A stretch of 41,567 nucleotides of DNA from Alphaproteobacteria bacterium (lineage in GTDB: Bacteria; Pseudomonadota; Alphaproteobacteria; CACIAM-22H2). The notes beneath the pieces were generated by a model, which did not search any database, had not been told where the DNA came from, and saw only the letters and a list, made by a program, of their open reading frames with translations. This document shows, piece after piece, positions 22,885 through 33,725 of the stretch; position 1 is the first letter of the stretch; every line of letters begins with the position of its first letter. A program made the position numbers and the translations under genes. Location: assembly GCA_016793045.1 (NCBI GenBank), contig JAEUKZ010000124.1, forward strand, positions 1 to 41,567. Reading direction: 5' to 3'.

Positions 22885-22923
22885 AACGCCCCCGCGACGG
22901 CACGCGGCCGTCGCGGGGGCGTT
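22885..22923 (-). terminator. Strong hairpin terminator after the chemotaxis receptor gene
   Basis: AACGCCCCCGCGACGG and CCGTCGCGGGGGCGTT form a perfect 16-bp stem around a 7-base loop, 15 bases after the receptor gene stop. On the minus strand it is followed by CACGTTTC. Stem length makes termination likely despite a weak T run. Confidence 0.75.
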
Positions 22924-22937
22924 GCGTTCGATCCGGT

Positions 22938-24641
22938 TCAGGCGGCGCGCACGCCGGCGAGGAAGCTGTCGACTTCGCGCTTCAGGACCTCGGACTGCTT
23001 GGCGACGTCGCCCGCGGTCGTCAGCAGCTCGCCCGAGGCGCGCCCCGTTTCCTTGGCGCCGGACGAGACATGGGTGATGCTCGACGCGACTTCGCTGGTC
23101 CCCTTCGAGGCTTCCTGGACGTTGCGCGCGATCTCGCGCGTCGCAGCACCCTGCTCCTCGACCGCGGAGGCGATCGAGGTCGCGATCTCGTTGACCTGCA
23201 CGATCGTGCCGCCGATCGACTTGATCGCGGCCACGGCATCCTGCGTCGCGGCCTGGATCTGCTCGATCTGGGTCGCGATCTCGTCGGTCGCCTTGGAGGT
23301 CTGCGTCGCGAGGCTCTTGACCTCCGACGCGACCACCGCGAAGCCCTTGCCGGCTTCGCCCGCACGCGCCGCTTCGATCGTGGCGTTGAGGGCGAGCAGG
23401 TTGGTCTGGCCGGCGATGTCGTTGATCAGCTTGACGACGTCGCCGATCTTCTGCGCCGCATCGGCGAGGCCCTGCACCTTGGCGTCGGTGCGCTTGGCCT
23501 CGTCCATCGCGCGGCCGGCGATCTGCGCCGACTCCGCGACCTGGCGGCTGATCTCGGCGACCGAGGACGACAGCTCCTCGGCGGCCGACGCGACGGTCTG
23601 CACGTTGGCGGAGGCCTGGCCCGAGGCCGAAGCGACGACCGTCGACTGCTGGCTGGTCTGGTCGGCCGTGGCCTTGAGCGTCTCGGCCGAGCTCTGCAAC
23701 TCGGTCGCGGCGGCGCTCAGCGCGCCGACGATCGCCTGCGACTGGGTGTCGAAGCCCTTGGTCAGGCTCTCGATCTTCGCGGCGCGGCGCTCGCGCTCCT
23801 CCTGCGCGGCCTTCTGTTCGGCGGCGAGCGCGTCGGCGCGAATCATGTTGTCCTTGAAGACCTGCACCGCATCGGCCATCTGGCCGACCTCGTCGCGGCG
23901 CCCGCGCGCCGGAATGTCGGTGGCGAGGTCGTGATCGGCGAGCCGGCGCATCGCGTTGGTCATCGCGACGATCGGGGTCGAGACGCCGCGCACGATCGCC
24001 CAGGCGGCGGCGATGCCGAGGACGAAGGCGGCGATCAGCATCACGAGCGCCGACGTGCTGGCGGAGGCCGCGGTCGCCCCGGCCGCCTCGCCGGCGGCAT
24101 CCGCGCCGCGAACGTTGAAGTCGGTGAGCGCATTGAGCGCGGCCTCGAAGCGCGAGAAGGACTCGGAGGTCGGCCCGAGCAGCCGCGCCGCTTCGGCCTG
24201 ATCGCGGCGGCGGCCCGCCGCGAGCGCCGGGGCCACCTGTTCCTGGTAGGCCTGATAGGCCGTGCCGACGGCGCGCAGCAGCGTGCGCTCGTCCTCGGAG
24301 GTGACGAACTCGCGCTCGTAGCGCGTGAAGCTGTCGCGCACCACGGCGCCGAACCGGTCGAGCGCCTGGTCCATCGCGCGCAGGCCTTCGTCGGTCGTCT
24401 CGGTCATGATGCGATAGGCCACCGTGCGCTGGCGCGCCGCGTTGTAGCGCATGTCGCCGAGCAGGCGGATGCTCGGCATCCAGTTGGCCACGATATCGTT
24501 GGTCGAGGCGTTCATGCGGCTGGTGCCGAGCAGGGCTGCGCTGCCGAGGGCGGCGATGAGCAGAAGCAGCAGGCCGAAGGCCCCGCTGATCTTGTACGAT
24601 ATGCGCAGATTCGCGAACGCGGCGGAGATAGTCGAGAACAT
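22938..24641 (-). CDS. Methyl-accepting chemotaxis protein
   Basis: A 567-residue receptor. Helix 1 (about 17-38, [20 protein letters not shown]) and helix 2 (about 187-210) enclose a roughly 150-residue helical sensor domain of the four-helix-bundle type. HAMP follows (about 212-265), then the signalling hairpin with its tip [30 protein letters not shown], which binds CheA and CheW. The C-terminus ([14 protein letters not shown]) has no CheR-docking pentapeptide. AGAGG precedes the ATG. No che genes are in the window, so it is an orphan receptor. The ligand is unknown. Confidence 0.94.
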   Translation of the reverse strand: MFSTISAAFANLRISYKISGAFGLLLLLIAALGSAALLGTSRMNASTNDIVANWMPSIRLLGDMRYNAARQRTVAYRIMTETTDEGLRAMDQALDRFGAVVRDSFTRYEREFVTSEDERTLLRAVGTAYQAYQEQVAPALAAGRRRDQAEAARLLGPTSESFSRFEAALNALTDFNVRGADAAGEAAGATAASASTSALVMLIAAFVLGIAAAWAIVRGVSTPIVAMTNAMRRLADHDLATDIPARGRRDEVGQMADAVQVFKDNMIRADALAAEQKAAQEERERRAAKIESLTKGFDTQSQAIVGALSAAATELQSSAETLKATADQTSQQSTVVASASGQASANVQTVASAAEELSSSVAEISRQVAESAQIAGRAMDEAKRTDAKVQGLADAAQKIGDVVKLINDIAGQTNLLALNATIEAARAGEAGKGFAVVASEVKSLATQTSKATDEIATQIEQIQAATQDAVAAIKSIGGTIVQVNEIATSIASAVEEQGAATREIARNVQEASKGTSEVASSITHVSSGAKETGRASGELLTTAGDVAKQSEVLKREVDSFLAGVRAA

Positions 24642-24820
24642 GTTGCCTCTGGTGATCGAATGGGTGTCCTAGCGGTGGGACTATCGGGGCAAGTGCTGAA
24701 CGGAGATTTAATCGGCCCGTCGCAGGGACGTGCGGCGCAGATCATGGCGGCCATGCGCATTCGGCAGGTCCGCGGCCGGTCTGCCGGCGCCCCGGCGGCG
24801 ATGAACGCCGTGCAGGCGCC

Positions 24821-24845
24821 GCGCTGCCCACGAAATGGGCAGCGC
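24821..24845 (+). promoter_or_regulatory. Perfect hairpin/inverted repeat upstream of the MFS gene
   Basis: GCGCTGCCC-ACGAAAT-GGGCAGCGC has 9-bp perfect arms and lies 53 bases before the preferred MFS start, inside the 257-base gap separating it from the divergent chemotaxis receptor. The A/T-containing loop stands out from GC-rich surroundings. It could be an operator or a leader hairpin. Confidence 0.4.
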
Positions 24846-24898
24846 AGCCCTGCGCGCGGATGGTCGTGCCGGGCGGATGTCCGCGCGGGGCGGCGGCG

Positions 24899-26143
24899 AT
24901 GGCCGTGACGCCGGCCGCATCGGCTGCGGCGCCGCGCGGCTTGGCAGGCTTCCTCTTCATCGGCGGCCTGGGCATCGGCCAGATCATCTCCTGGGGCACG
25001 CTCTACTACAGTTTCCCGCTGATCGCGGAGCCGATGGGCCGCGAGTTCGGCCACGCCAAGGCTTCGATCTACGGTGCGCTCACCTTCGGGCTGATGGTGG
25101 CGAGCCTCGCCGCCTATCCGGTGGGCGTCGCGATCGACCGCGGGCGCGGCCGTGCGGTGCTCGTCCTCGGCGCCGCGGCGGGCGGCCTCCTCCTCGCGGC
25201 ATGGTCGCTCATCGACTCGCTGTGGGCGCTCTACGCCGTGATGGGCGGCATCGGCCTCGTCCAGGCGATGACGCTCTACGAACCGGCCTTCGCGGTGGTC
25301 GCGCGCCGGTTCGGTTCCGACGCGCGCCGCGGGATCACGGCGCTGACGCTGTGGGGCGGCTTCGCCAGCACCGTCTTCGTGCCGGTGCTGCAGGTGCTGA
25401 TGGACCGGCTGGGGTGGCGCAACGCGCTGCTGGCGCTCGGCCTGTTCAATCTCGCGGTGCTGGTCGCGCTGCATCTTGTCGTGACGCGCGGCGAGCCGGC
25501 GGCGCCGGCGGCGGCGGCCCCGAAGCCGGCGGAGGCCAAGGTGCCGCGCCGCAGCGGCGCCGGGCCGGTGGCGTGGGCGGTGCGCCAGCCCGCGTTCTGG
25601 GGGCTGATGGTCGCCTTCACGCTCTACAACGCCGCGTTTTCGGCGATGACGTTCCACATCTATCCGCTGCTGCTCGAACGCGGCCTCGACGCCGCAGCGG
25701 TGGTCGGGACGATCGCGATGATCGGCCCGGCGCAGGTGGCGGGGCGCGTCGCCGTCTGGCTGTTCGGGCGTGACCGCCCGATCCGCACGATCGGCATCGT
25801 CGCCGCGGCGACCCTGCCGGTGAGCCTGATCCTGCTGGCGGCGCTGCCCGCGAGCGCCGCAACCCTGATCGCCTTCGCGGTCATCTACGGCGCGGCGAAC
25901 GGCGTGATGACGATCGTGCGCGGCCTCGCGGTGCCGGAGATGCTGACGCGCGAGGCCTATGGCGCGATCAACGGCCTGCTGACGGGGCCCAGCGCGGCGG
26001 CCAAGGCGCTGGCGCCGGTCGGCGCGGCGGCGCTGTGGGCGGCGACCGGGACCTATGATCTGGTTCTGTGGGTGGCGATCGCCGGCACCGTCGTCGTGGT
26101 GGCGGGCTTCGGCTTCGCCGCGGCGAACGCAGTGCGTCGCTGA
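24899..26143 (+). CDS. Major facilitator superfamily transporter
   Basis: A 414-residue permease with twelve hydrophobic helices in two halves, joined by a cytoplasmic loop rich in Ala, Pro and Lys (PAAPAAAAPKPAEAKVPRR, about residue 205). The first helix contains GGLGIGQIISWGTLYYSFPL, and the loop after helix 2 has the MFS motif region GVAIDRGRGR. The pattern resembles the oxalate/formate-antiporter-like MFS branch, but the substrate cannot be assigned. ATG 24899 is chosen over an upstream ATG at 24860 because the extra residues are not membrane-compatible. It ends seven bases from a convergent gene. Confidence 0.88.
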   Translation: MAVTPAASAAAPRGLAGFLFIGGLGIGQIISWGTLYYSFPLIAEPMGREFGHAKASIYGALTFGLMVASLAAYPVGVAIDRGRGRAVLVLGAAAGGLLLAAWSLIDSLWALYAVMGGIGLVQAMTLYEPAFAVVARRFGSDARRGITALTLWGGFASTVFVPVLQVLMDRLGWRNALLALGLFNLAVLVALHLVVTRGEPAAPAAAAPKPAEAKVPRRSGAGPVAWAVRQPAFWGLMVAFTLYNAAFSAMTFHIYPLLLERGLDAAAVVGTIAMIGPAQVAGRVAVWLFGRDRPIRTIGIVAAATLPVSLILLAALPASAATLIAFAVIYGAANGVMTIVRGLAVPEMLTREAYGAINGLLTGPSAAAKALAPVGAAALWAATGTYDLVLWVAIAGTVVVVAGFGFAAANAVRR

Positions 26144-26149
26144 CCGCGC

Positions 26150-26614
26150 CTACTTGCCGGCGCGCGAGAGCGCGAAGACGGTGCAGCCTTCGGCGATCAC
26201 CCGGCCGGACAGGCTGTTCCCGTCGCGCGCGAGCACGCCTTCCAGGCCGACCATGACGTAGCCTTCCGGCTGATCGAACCATTCGCGCGGCTCGAACACG
26301 AAGCGTCCGCTCTTCGCGTCGATCCTGCCGGCCATCCGGAACGAACCGGACGGAACGCGCGGATTGCTCGGATGCGCCGAGAACACGAAGCGCGCATCGA
26401 CACCCTCGACCGCCGGTTCGACCACCAGTTCGAGCGCGGTCAGTCCCTGGTAACAGGTGTAGGTCCCGCGCCACGTACCGATCAAGCCGGCACCGCCGCT
26501 CTGCGCCGCGACGGGCGACGCGGCGAGGGCGACGGCCAATGCGCCGGCCAACGCGGCGGCTCGGGAGCGGACGCGCCGCATCGGGGTGCTGCTGTCTCGA
26601 CCGCGGAACATCAT
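26150..26614 (-). CDS. Exported hypothetical protein
   Basis: A protein of about 154 residues from ATG 26614, which has GAGG eight bases upstream; ATG 26581 is an alternative that starts right at the signal peptide. The signal peptide (RAAALAGALAVALAASPVAAQ) is followed by a beta-rich domain beginning LIGTWRGTYTCYQGLTALELVVEP, with two cysteines that could form a disulfide (TYTCYQG and AEGCTVF). The GTWRGTYTC opening resembles small lipocalin-like periplasmic domains, but I do not recognise a named family. Confidence 0.75.
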   Translation of the reverse strand: MMFRGRDSSTPMRRVRSRAAALAGALAVALAASPVAAQSGGAGLIGTWRGTYTCYQGLTALELVVEPAVEGVDARFVFSAHPSNPRVPSGSFRMAGRIDAKSGRFVFEPREWFDQPEGYVMVGLEGVLARDGNSLSGRVIAEGCTVFALSRAGK

Positions 26615-26730
26615 CGGCACGCCTCGTTCGACGACATCGTACACATCTAGCAGGTCGAACCGCACCGCTCAATCGAGGGCGCATGCCCGCGCATGCAGCG
26701 CGGTAGACGGCCGGCCGCCGTTCGAGAACA

Positions 26731-27300
26731 ATGGAACGGCGGTCAACCCGTTTGAGGGATTCGGCGGTGACGCTTTCCTTTCGCGGTCATATCGCGCATC
26801 CCACGCTGCAAGGCCTCTACGACTACTGGCTCGCGCGCCGCGGCGCCGGCGGCGCGATGCTGCGGCGCGACTTCGATCCGATCGCGATCCCGTTCGCACT
26901 GCGCCATCTCATCCTCGCCGACGTGGCGGATGGCGGCCGCGCCATCCGCTATCGCGTCGTCGGGACGGAAGTGGTCGATGCGCACGGCATGGACTACACC
27001 GGCAGGACCGTCGAGCAGATCACCAGCGGCGCGACGCTCGACTTCACGCGCTCGCTCTACGGCGTCGTCGTGAATCAGGTCGTGCCGGTCTATTCCGAAG
27101 GCCGCTTCCGCTGGGAGGGCAAGGAGTTCAACTGGACCAAGCGGCTGCACCTGCCGATGTCGCGCGACGGAGCCGCCGTCGATCTCGTCCTCGCGGGTCA
27201 GGTGTTCGAGGCGGGGCCCAAGGACAGCACCGATCTCGTGCGGCCGGCGCGGCCGGAAGAACTGGCCGCCGACCGGGCGGCGCTGCCAGCCGATAGGTGA
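26731..27300 (+). CDS. Stand-alone PAS_5-family protein
   Basis: A 189-residue cytoplasmic protein that matches the alphaproteobacterial PAS_5 pattern. It begins HPTLQGLYDYWLARRGAGGAMLRRDFDPIAIPFALRHLILADV, then RYRVVGTEVVDAHGMDYTGRTVEQI, and the closing strands LHLPMSRDGAAVDLVLAGQVF. No output domain is attached, so it may act by binding a partner or ligand. The ATG at 26731 is used; a GTG at 26767 is possible. It converges on the leucine-rich-repeat gene. Confidence 0.85.
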   Translation: MERRSTRLRDSAVTLSFRGHIAHPTLQGLYDYWLARRGAGGAMLRRDFDPIAIPFALRHLILADVADGGRAIRYRVVGTEVVDAHGMDYTGRTVEQITSGATLDFTRSLYGVVVNQVVPVYSEGRFRWEGKEFNWTKRLHLPMSRDGAAVDLVLAGQVFEAGPKDSTDLVRPARPEELAADRAALPADR

Positions 27301-27329
27301 CGGCGCGCGCGGCAGCCCTGCGCGGTCGG

Positions 27330-28523
27330 CTAACGCGAAATCCGCAAGGCCGGCTGCGGCGGCCGGCCCTGGGTCGCGGCCTCGATGCCGGCCGGCGTCA
27401 CGCGAGTCCGCCGCACCGAGATCGAGGTGAGGGTGCGGATCTGTGCCAACGTCGCCAGCCCGGCGTCGCCGACCTCGGTTTCGTTGAGCTGGACCTGCCC
27501 GAGCGGCAGGCCGACGAGATGCTGCATGCCGGCATCGGTGACGCGCGTGCCCGACAGCCACAGGGTGCGCAGATTGGTGAGCCCCGTGAGGCGGGCGAGG
27601 CCGGCGTCGCCGACTTGCGTGTTGTCGAGATAGAGCGTCTCGAGGTTGGCGAGCCGTCCGATCGTCTGCAGCGCTGCGTCCGTCACCTGGGTGCGCCAGA
27701 TGAACAGGCGCTGCAGCCCCTGCAGCGGCGCCAGATGCGCGGCGGCGGCGTCGTTGAGGCCGGTATTCATCATCGACAGCGAGCGCAGCTTCGAAGCCGC
27801 GCCGAAGAAGCGGAGACCGGATCCGTCGACGCGCGTCTGGTCGAGATTGAGATCCATGAGATTCGGGATCGCGGCGACGTGCTCGAGGCCTGCATCGGTG
27901 AGGCCAGCGAGGCCCGCCATCGACAGCGTCTGCAGGGCGGCGCAGCCGCGCAGCGCCGCGAGCCCGCCATCGGTGATCGCCGTGATGTTGATGTTGAGGC
28001 TGCGCAGGCGCGGGATCTGGGCGAATTGCGGCGTCGCGGCGTCGGTGATGTTGCGCACGCCGTCGAGGTTCAGTGTCTCGAGCCGCGCCGCGCCCGCAAG
28101 GGCGGCGACGCCCGCGTCGCCGATCTGGGTCTGGACGAGACTGAGGCCGGCCAACGTTGGAATCTTGGCGAGCGTCGCGACACCCGCTGCGGTCAGTGCG
28201 CGCGCCCCGGCGAGCGAAACGTTGGCCAGGCGCGACAGCTGGAGCAGGTGGATCATGTCGGCGTCGGTGACCTGCTGCGACATCGGGCTCCCGATCGACA
28301 GCGACATCAGCCGCGGCGCGGTCTCAGCCGTGATCGGCTTGTTGTCGACGCGCACGCCGAGCGCCGCCAGGCGCGCCACCGCCGCTTCGAGGGCCGCCGG
28401 ATCGGCGGGAGCCTGCGCGCGGGCGACGCGCGCCAGGACGGGCGCGACCGTGCCAAGGCCGACTGCGGCGAGCAGGCGCCGCCGCGCCAGTCCGGCGTTT
28501 GCGGTTCCGATCGTCCTGGCCAT
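27330..28523 (-). CDS. Exported leucine-rich-repeat protein
   Basis: A 397-residue protein. The N-terminus LARRRLLAAVGLGTVAPVLARVARAQA reads as a twin-arginine or Sec signal. Nearly all of the rest is about 12 leucine-rich repeats of 23-24 residues, with the pattern LxxLxLxxTxVTDAGLxxL, for example LETLYLDNTQVGDAGLARLTGLTNL. These give a curved solenoid used for protein binding. GGAG precedes the ATG at 28523. It follows the malate synthase gene by 57 bases on the same strand and may be co-transcribed with it. The binding partner and function are unknown. Confidence 0.85.
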   Translation of the reverse strand: MARTIGTANAGLARRRLLAAVGLGTVAPVLARVARAQAPADPAALEAAVARLAALGVRVDNKPITAETAPRLMSLSIGSPMSQQVTDADMIHLLQLSRLANVSLAGARALTAAGVATLAKIPTLAGLSLVQTQIGDAGVAALAGAARLETLNLDGVRNITDAATPQFAQIPRLRSLNINITAITDGGLAALRGCAALQTLSMAGLAGLTDAGLEHVAAIPNLMDLNLDQTRVDGSGLRFFGAASKLRSLSMMNTGLNDAAAAHLAPLQGLQRLFIWRTQVTDAALQTIGRLANLETLYLDNTQVGDAGLARLTGLTNLRTLWLSGTRVTDAGMQHLVGLPLGQVQLNETEVGDAGLATLAQIRTLTSISVRRTRVTPAGIEAATQGRPPQPALRISR

Positions 28524-28580
28524 GGTCACGCTCCGAGGTGATGAAGAGGGGCTGTGCAAGGGGCGGCGGCGCGATGTGGG

Positions 28581-30524
<1,944 letters not shown>

Positions 30525-30543
30525 GGCGAATTCCCTGTTCCTT

Positions 30544-30557
30544 GGTTCTATCGAACC
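30544..30557. promoter_or_regulatory. Small palindrome upstream of malate synthase
   Basis: GGTTC-TATC-GAACC has perfect 5-bp arms and lies 19 bases before the malate synthase start, where an operator would act. The 181-base gap to xerD otherwise holds only a weak GGGGC-AAA-GCCCC stem at 30685-30697, just after the xerD stop. The factor that might bind is unknown. Confidence 0.35.
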
Positions 30558-30705
30558 GTTTTATCCGGCCCGGGACGGCCCGGCAACCGGGAGTGCTGGC
30601 CCCATCAGCGATTGCCCGCACGGCCATTTTCCGGCGTCCGGCCGGTCGGCGGACCGCCGCCCGCGCGGTTGGACCTTCACCGCAGGGGCAAAGCCCCGGG
30701 CATTC

Positions 30706-31668
30706 TCATTTCGACTTCCTCCGCCCCTTCGCCAGCGGATGATGGGCGTCGACGACGCGCTTGAGGCGCTCGCTCGCGACATGGGTGTAGATCTGCGTCG
30801 TCGCGATGTCGGCATGGCCGAGCATCTGCTGCACCGCGCGCAGATCGGCGCCGTGGTCGATCAGGTGGCTCGCGAAGGCGTGACGCAGCACGTGCGGCGA
30901 CACACGGCGCGGGTCGATCCCGGCGGCGGCGGCAAGGTCCTTGAGCAGCTGGGCGATGCGCGCGGGCGTGATGTGGCGGCTCACCCCGTGCGAGGGGAAC
31001 ACGAACGGGGTGGGCCTGTCCTTCGGCACCTGCGCGGCGCGGATCGAGAGCCACTCGGCAAGCGCCGCGCGCGCGGGCGGGCTCAGCGGCGCCAGCCGTT
31101 CCTTGTTGCCCTTGCCGCGCACCAGCAGCATGCGCCCGACGCCCTCGGGCCCGCGCTGGATCGCGCCGACGGTGAGTGCGGCGACCTCCGACACGCGCAG
31201 CCCGGCGGCATAGAGAATCTCGACGAGCGCCACCAGCCTTGCGCCGTCGGCACCGCCCTGCGCGCGCGCCGCGGCGACGAGCGCCGCCATCTCGGTCTCG
31301 GACAGCAGCTTGGGCAGCGGCCGGCCAAGGCGGGGGCTGTCGATCTTCGCGGTCGGGTCGTCGTCGCGGCGCTTCTCGGCGACCAGGAAGCGGTGGAACT
31401 GGCGCAGCGCCGAGAGCCGCCGCGCCTGGGTGCGCGGGCTCAGCCCCGCGTCGGCCTGGCTCTTGACGTAGGCGGCGACGTCTTCGGGGCGCGCCTGGTC
31501 GACGGCGACGCGCCGGCGCGCGAGGAAGCCGCCGAAGTCGTGCAGGTCCTTGTCGTAGGCGACGCGCGTGCGCTCGGCGGCGTTGCGTTCCGCCGCCATC
31601 ATCTCGATGAACGCTTCGATCGGGCGTTCGTCGATCGCCGGCGCATCGGCGCCGCGCACCGGCTTCAC
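30706..31668 (-). CDS. xerD: Tyrosine recombinase XerD
   Basis: A 320-residue site-specific recombinase. The N-terminal SAM-like DNA-binding domain covers residues 15-100, and the catalytic domain has Arg158 (AAGLRVSE), Lys186 (RGKGNKERL), His259 and Arg262 (SPHVLRHAFASH), His285 (MLGHADIATTQ) and nucleophile Tyr294 (IYTH). Length and motifs match the chromosomal XerD that resolves dimers at dif, rather than phage integrases. The start is a GTG overlapping the stop of the upstream 588-residue gene (GTGA). The divergent aroK-aroB neighbours support a housekeeping role. Confidence 0.92.
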   Translation of the reverse strand: MKPVRGADAPAIDERPIEAFIEMMAAERNAAERTRVAYDKDLHDFGGFLARRRVAVDQARPEDVAAYVKSQADAGLSPRTQARRLSALRQFHRFLVAEKRRDDDPTAKIDSPRLGRPLPKLLSETEMAALVAAARAQGGADGARLVALVEILYAAGLRVSEVAALTVGAIQRGPEGVGRMLLVRGKGNKERLAPLSPPARAALAEWLSIRAAQVPKDRPTPFVFPSHGVSRHITPARIAQLLKDLAAAAGIDPRRVSPHVLRHAFASHLIDHGADLRAVQQMLGHADIATTQIYTHVASERLKRVVDAHHPLAKGRRKSK

Positions 31669-33431
31669 AACCCGGCGGCCACCGCCGCCTCAAGCGCAAC
31701 CGCGCGCGCCTCGGCGACGAAGCCGACGGCGCCGAGCGCACGCACCACCGTGGCAACCGCGTTGGGGCCGGGATTGGCGCCGAGCACGCGCACCGCCTGC
31801 AGCGCGGTCTCGCTGCGCCGCCCGGCCGTCGCGGCGGCGCGCAGGGCGGCGAGGCCTTCGCCCTCGGCGGCGAAGTCGCGCAACGAACTGCGCCGGGCGT
31901 TCGCGTCGGCGATCGCATCGGTCGCGGCGATCAGCGCGCGCACGATGTCGAGCCGGGTGCGCGCGAAGCCGGCATCGCGCGGCGCCAGCGCGCGCTGCCA
32001 GGCGCCGATGCCCTCGTCGGCGGCGCGGCGCGTGCGCTCTGCGCCGGCGATGCGCAGCAGCGGCCACAGCGCGTCGGCATCGTCGCGGCTGGCGACGGTG
32101 AGCCAGCGCGCCGCCAGGTCGGCGTTGCCCGCCAGCAGCAGGGCGCGCACGGCATCGCGCGCAAAGTCTGCCAGCGCCGGGCTGGGGCCGATCGCCGTCA
32201 GCGTCGGCATGCCGATGCGCACCGCCTGCGGGAGGAATCCGCGCTCGCGGCCGGTACGCCACAGCCGCTGCAGCGCGGCGGCGCGCGCGTTGTCGTCGCC
32301 TGCCGCCTTGACGAGGCGGTAGAGCGCGGCGCGTCCGCGCGGGCCGCGGTCGCTGTCGGCGACCTCGGAAAGATTGGTGTTCTCGCGCGCCGTGAAGCCG
32401 ACGCCGTCGTAGATCTGCAGCAGCGCGCGGGTATCGAGCGCGCCGTAGAGTTCGGCCCGGTCGGCGGCGACGAGGCGCTGTGCGGGCGGGGTCGCGGTGC
32501 TGCCGGCGAGCGCGGCGAGAACCGCCGGCGAGGCGGTATCGAGCAGCGAGGCGGGCAGGGCCACGCGGGCGCCGCGCAGCATCGCGAGCAGCAGCGGCGA
32601 GGCGTCGCGCAGCGCGCCGACGTTCGGCCGCCGGTTGCCGATCAGCGCCAGCGCGGTCTGCGCGAAGACCGCATCCTCCGGCGTCCCGCCGTCGGGCAGC
32701 ATCGACAGGCCGAGCTCGGCGAGGCCGGGCTCGTTGTCGAGGATCTGGCAGTAGATCAGCGCGCGCTGCCACGCCGCATCCTCGCTTTGCGCCGCCTGTT
32801 CGCGCGCCAGCGGACACGCCGCCGCGGTGTCGTTGTTGAGCAGCAGCACGTCGAGCCGCACGCGCTCCTCGGCGCCGGGACCTGCGCGCCGGCCGGCATC
32901 GAGCGCCGCGGTGACGTCGCCGGTCGCGAGCAGCCGCGTCGCGCGCGCGACGCTCGCGGCGTCGCCCTGCTGGTCCGCTGCGCCCATCAGGCCGCGGCGG
33001 AGCAGCGTTCGCGCAGCCGGCGATGCCTGACGCACCGGAATCTGGCCGATCAGGGTATCGAGCGGCCCGCGCGGCGCCGCCTCGGCGGGGCGGGCTGGCG
33101 GGCGCACCGGCGCGGCCGGTGTGCCCGGCGCGGCGGGCTCCGGCGCCGCCTGGACCGGCGGCGGCGTATCGGGTTCCGGCGCGGGCGCCAGCGTCGGCGC
33201 CGGCGCGCGCTCGACCGGCTCGTCCAGCCGCAGCGGACCCGATGGCGGCGGCGGGGCGATCGTCGAGTTGCCCTCCGGCTTGCCGCCTTCCGGGGCTGGC
33301 GCCGACGGCGGCCCGAGCCGGATCGGCGGGCCGACCTGCGCGGGCGCGCCGCCCGCACAGACCGCCAGGACCAGCGCGGCGACGAGCGCGGCCGCCTTCC
33401 GGCGCCGACGCTCAGCGCGGCAGGCGGTCAT
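31665..33431 (-). CDS. Large exported alanine-rich protein of unknown function
   Basis: A 588-residue protein. The N-terminus (RKAAALVAALVLAVCAGGAPAQ) is a signal peptide, and a Pro/Ala-rich linker runs to about residue 115. The remaining 470 residues are alpha-helical, Ala/Leu/Arg-rich and read like degenerate helical repeats (ARATRLLATGDVTAALDAGRRAG, DAAWQRALIYCQILDNEPG). I recall similar proteins at this place in alphaproteobacteria, sometimes misnamed antifreeze glycopeptide polyprotein. It overlaps xerD by four bases and the small membrane-protein gene upstream by 20 bases. Probably periplasmic, with protein-protein contacts; function unknown. Confidence 0.82.
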   Translation of the reverse strand: MTACRAERRRRKAAALVAALVLAVCAGGAPAQVGPPIRLGPPSAPAPEGGKPEGNSTIAPPPPSGPLRLDEPVERAPAPTLAPAPEPDTPPPVQAAPEPAAPGTPAAPVRPPARPAEAAPRGPLDTLIGQIPVRQASPAARTLLRRGLMGAADQQGDAASVARATRLLATGDVTAALDAGRRAGPGAEERVRLDVLLLNNDTAAACPLAREQAAQSEDAAWQRALIYCQILDNEPGLAELGLSMLPDGGTPEDAVFAQTALALIGNRRPNVGALRDASPLLLAMLRGARVALPASLLDTASPAVLAALAGSTATPPAQRLVAADRAELYGALDTRALLQIYDGVGFTARENTNLSEVADSDRGPRGRAALYRLVKAAGDDNARAAALQRLWRTGRERGFLPQAVRIGMPTLTAIGPSPALADFARDAVRALLLAGNADLAARWLTVASRDDADALWPLLRIAGAERTRRAADEGIGAWQRALAPRDAGFARTRLDIVRALIAATDAIADANARRSSLRDFAAEGEGLAALRAAATAGRRSETALQAVRVLGANPGPNAVATVVRALGAVGFVAEARAVALEAAVAAGL

Positions 33432-33552
33432 TGGGGATCACGCGCTCCACGCGCGAGGTCGGCGGCGGCATTTCCCAGATCGCGAGGATCGCGACGCCGA
33501 TGCCCGCGAGGACGAGGAGCACGCCGAGCGCGCCAAGAATCCACTTCAACAC
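33412..33552 (-). CDS. Small single-helix membrane protein (46 residues)
   Basis: A short gene started by GTG at 33552 whose stop lies 20 bases inside the downstream 588-residue gene. The product begins with one clear membrane helix, WILGALGVLLVLAGIGVAIL (residues 4-23). A periplasmic-looking tail EMPPPTSRVERVIPNDRLPR follows. The long overlap, same strand and sharp membrane-protein composition make it a real first gene of the xerD unit. The start is uncertain by one codon, since TTG follows at once. I cannot name a family; the VIPNDRLPR tail is probably the conserved part. Confidence 0.7.
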   Translation of the reverse strand: MLKWILGALGVLLVLAGIGVAILAIWEMPPPTSRVERVIPNDRLPR

Positions 33553-33725
33553 AAGGTCCAGCCTCGACGAAGAAGGGGCGCGCCATCCTCGCCCGGCGCG
33601 GCCCCGAACGGGGCGACACGACCGCCGGACTCTGGTAGACTCGCCCCATGTCCATTCCGTGTCAGTCTATCGGCTCGCTTGGCGGCGATCAATCGAGGCC
33701 GGGCCGCCTTTCAAAATCTTGAGCC

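Noticed and set aside
30685-30697. GGGGC-AAA-GCCCC stem after xerD as a terminator
   Set aside because: The stem is only 5 bp with no T run, too weak to call in DNA this rich in GC.
30706-31668. Tyrosine recombinase considered as a phage or island integrase
   Set aside because: Length, motifs and synteny (overlap with a housekeeping-type gene, divergent aroK-aroB) fit XerD. No tRNA, attachment repeats or cargo genes are nearby.
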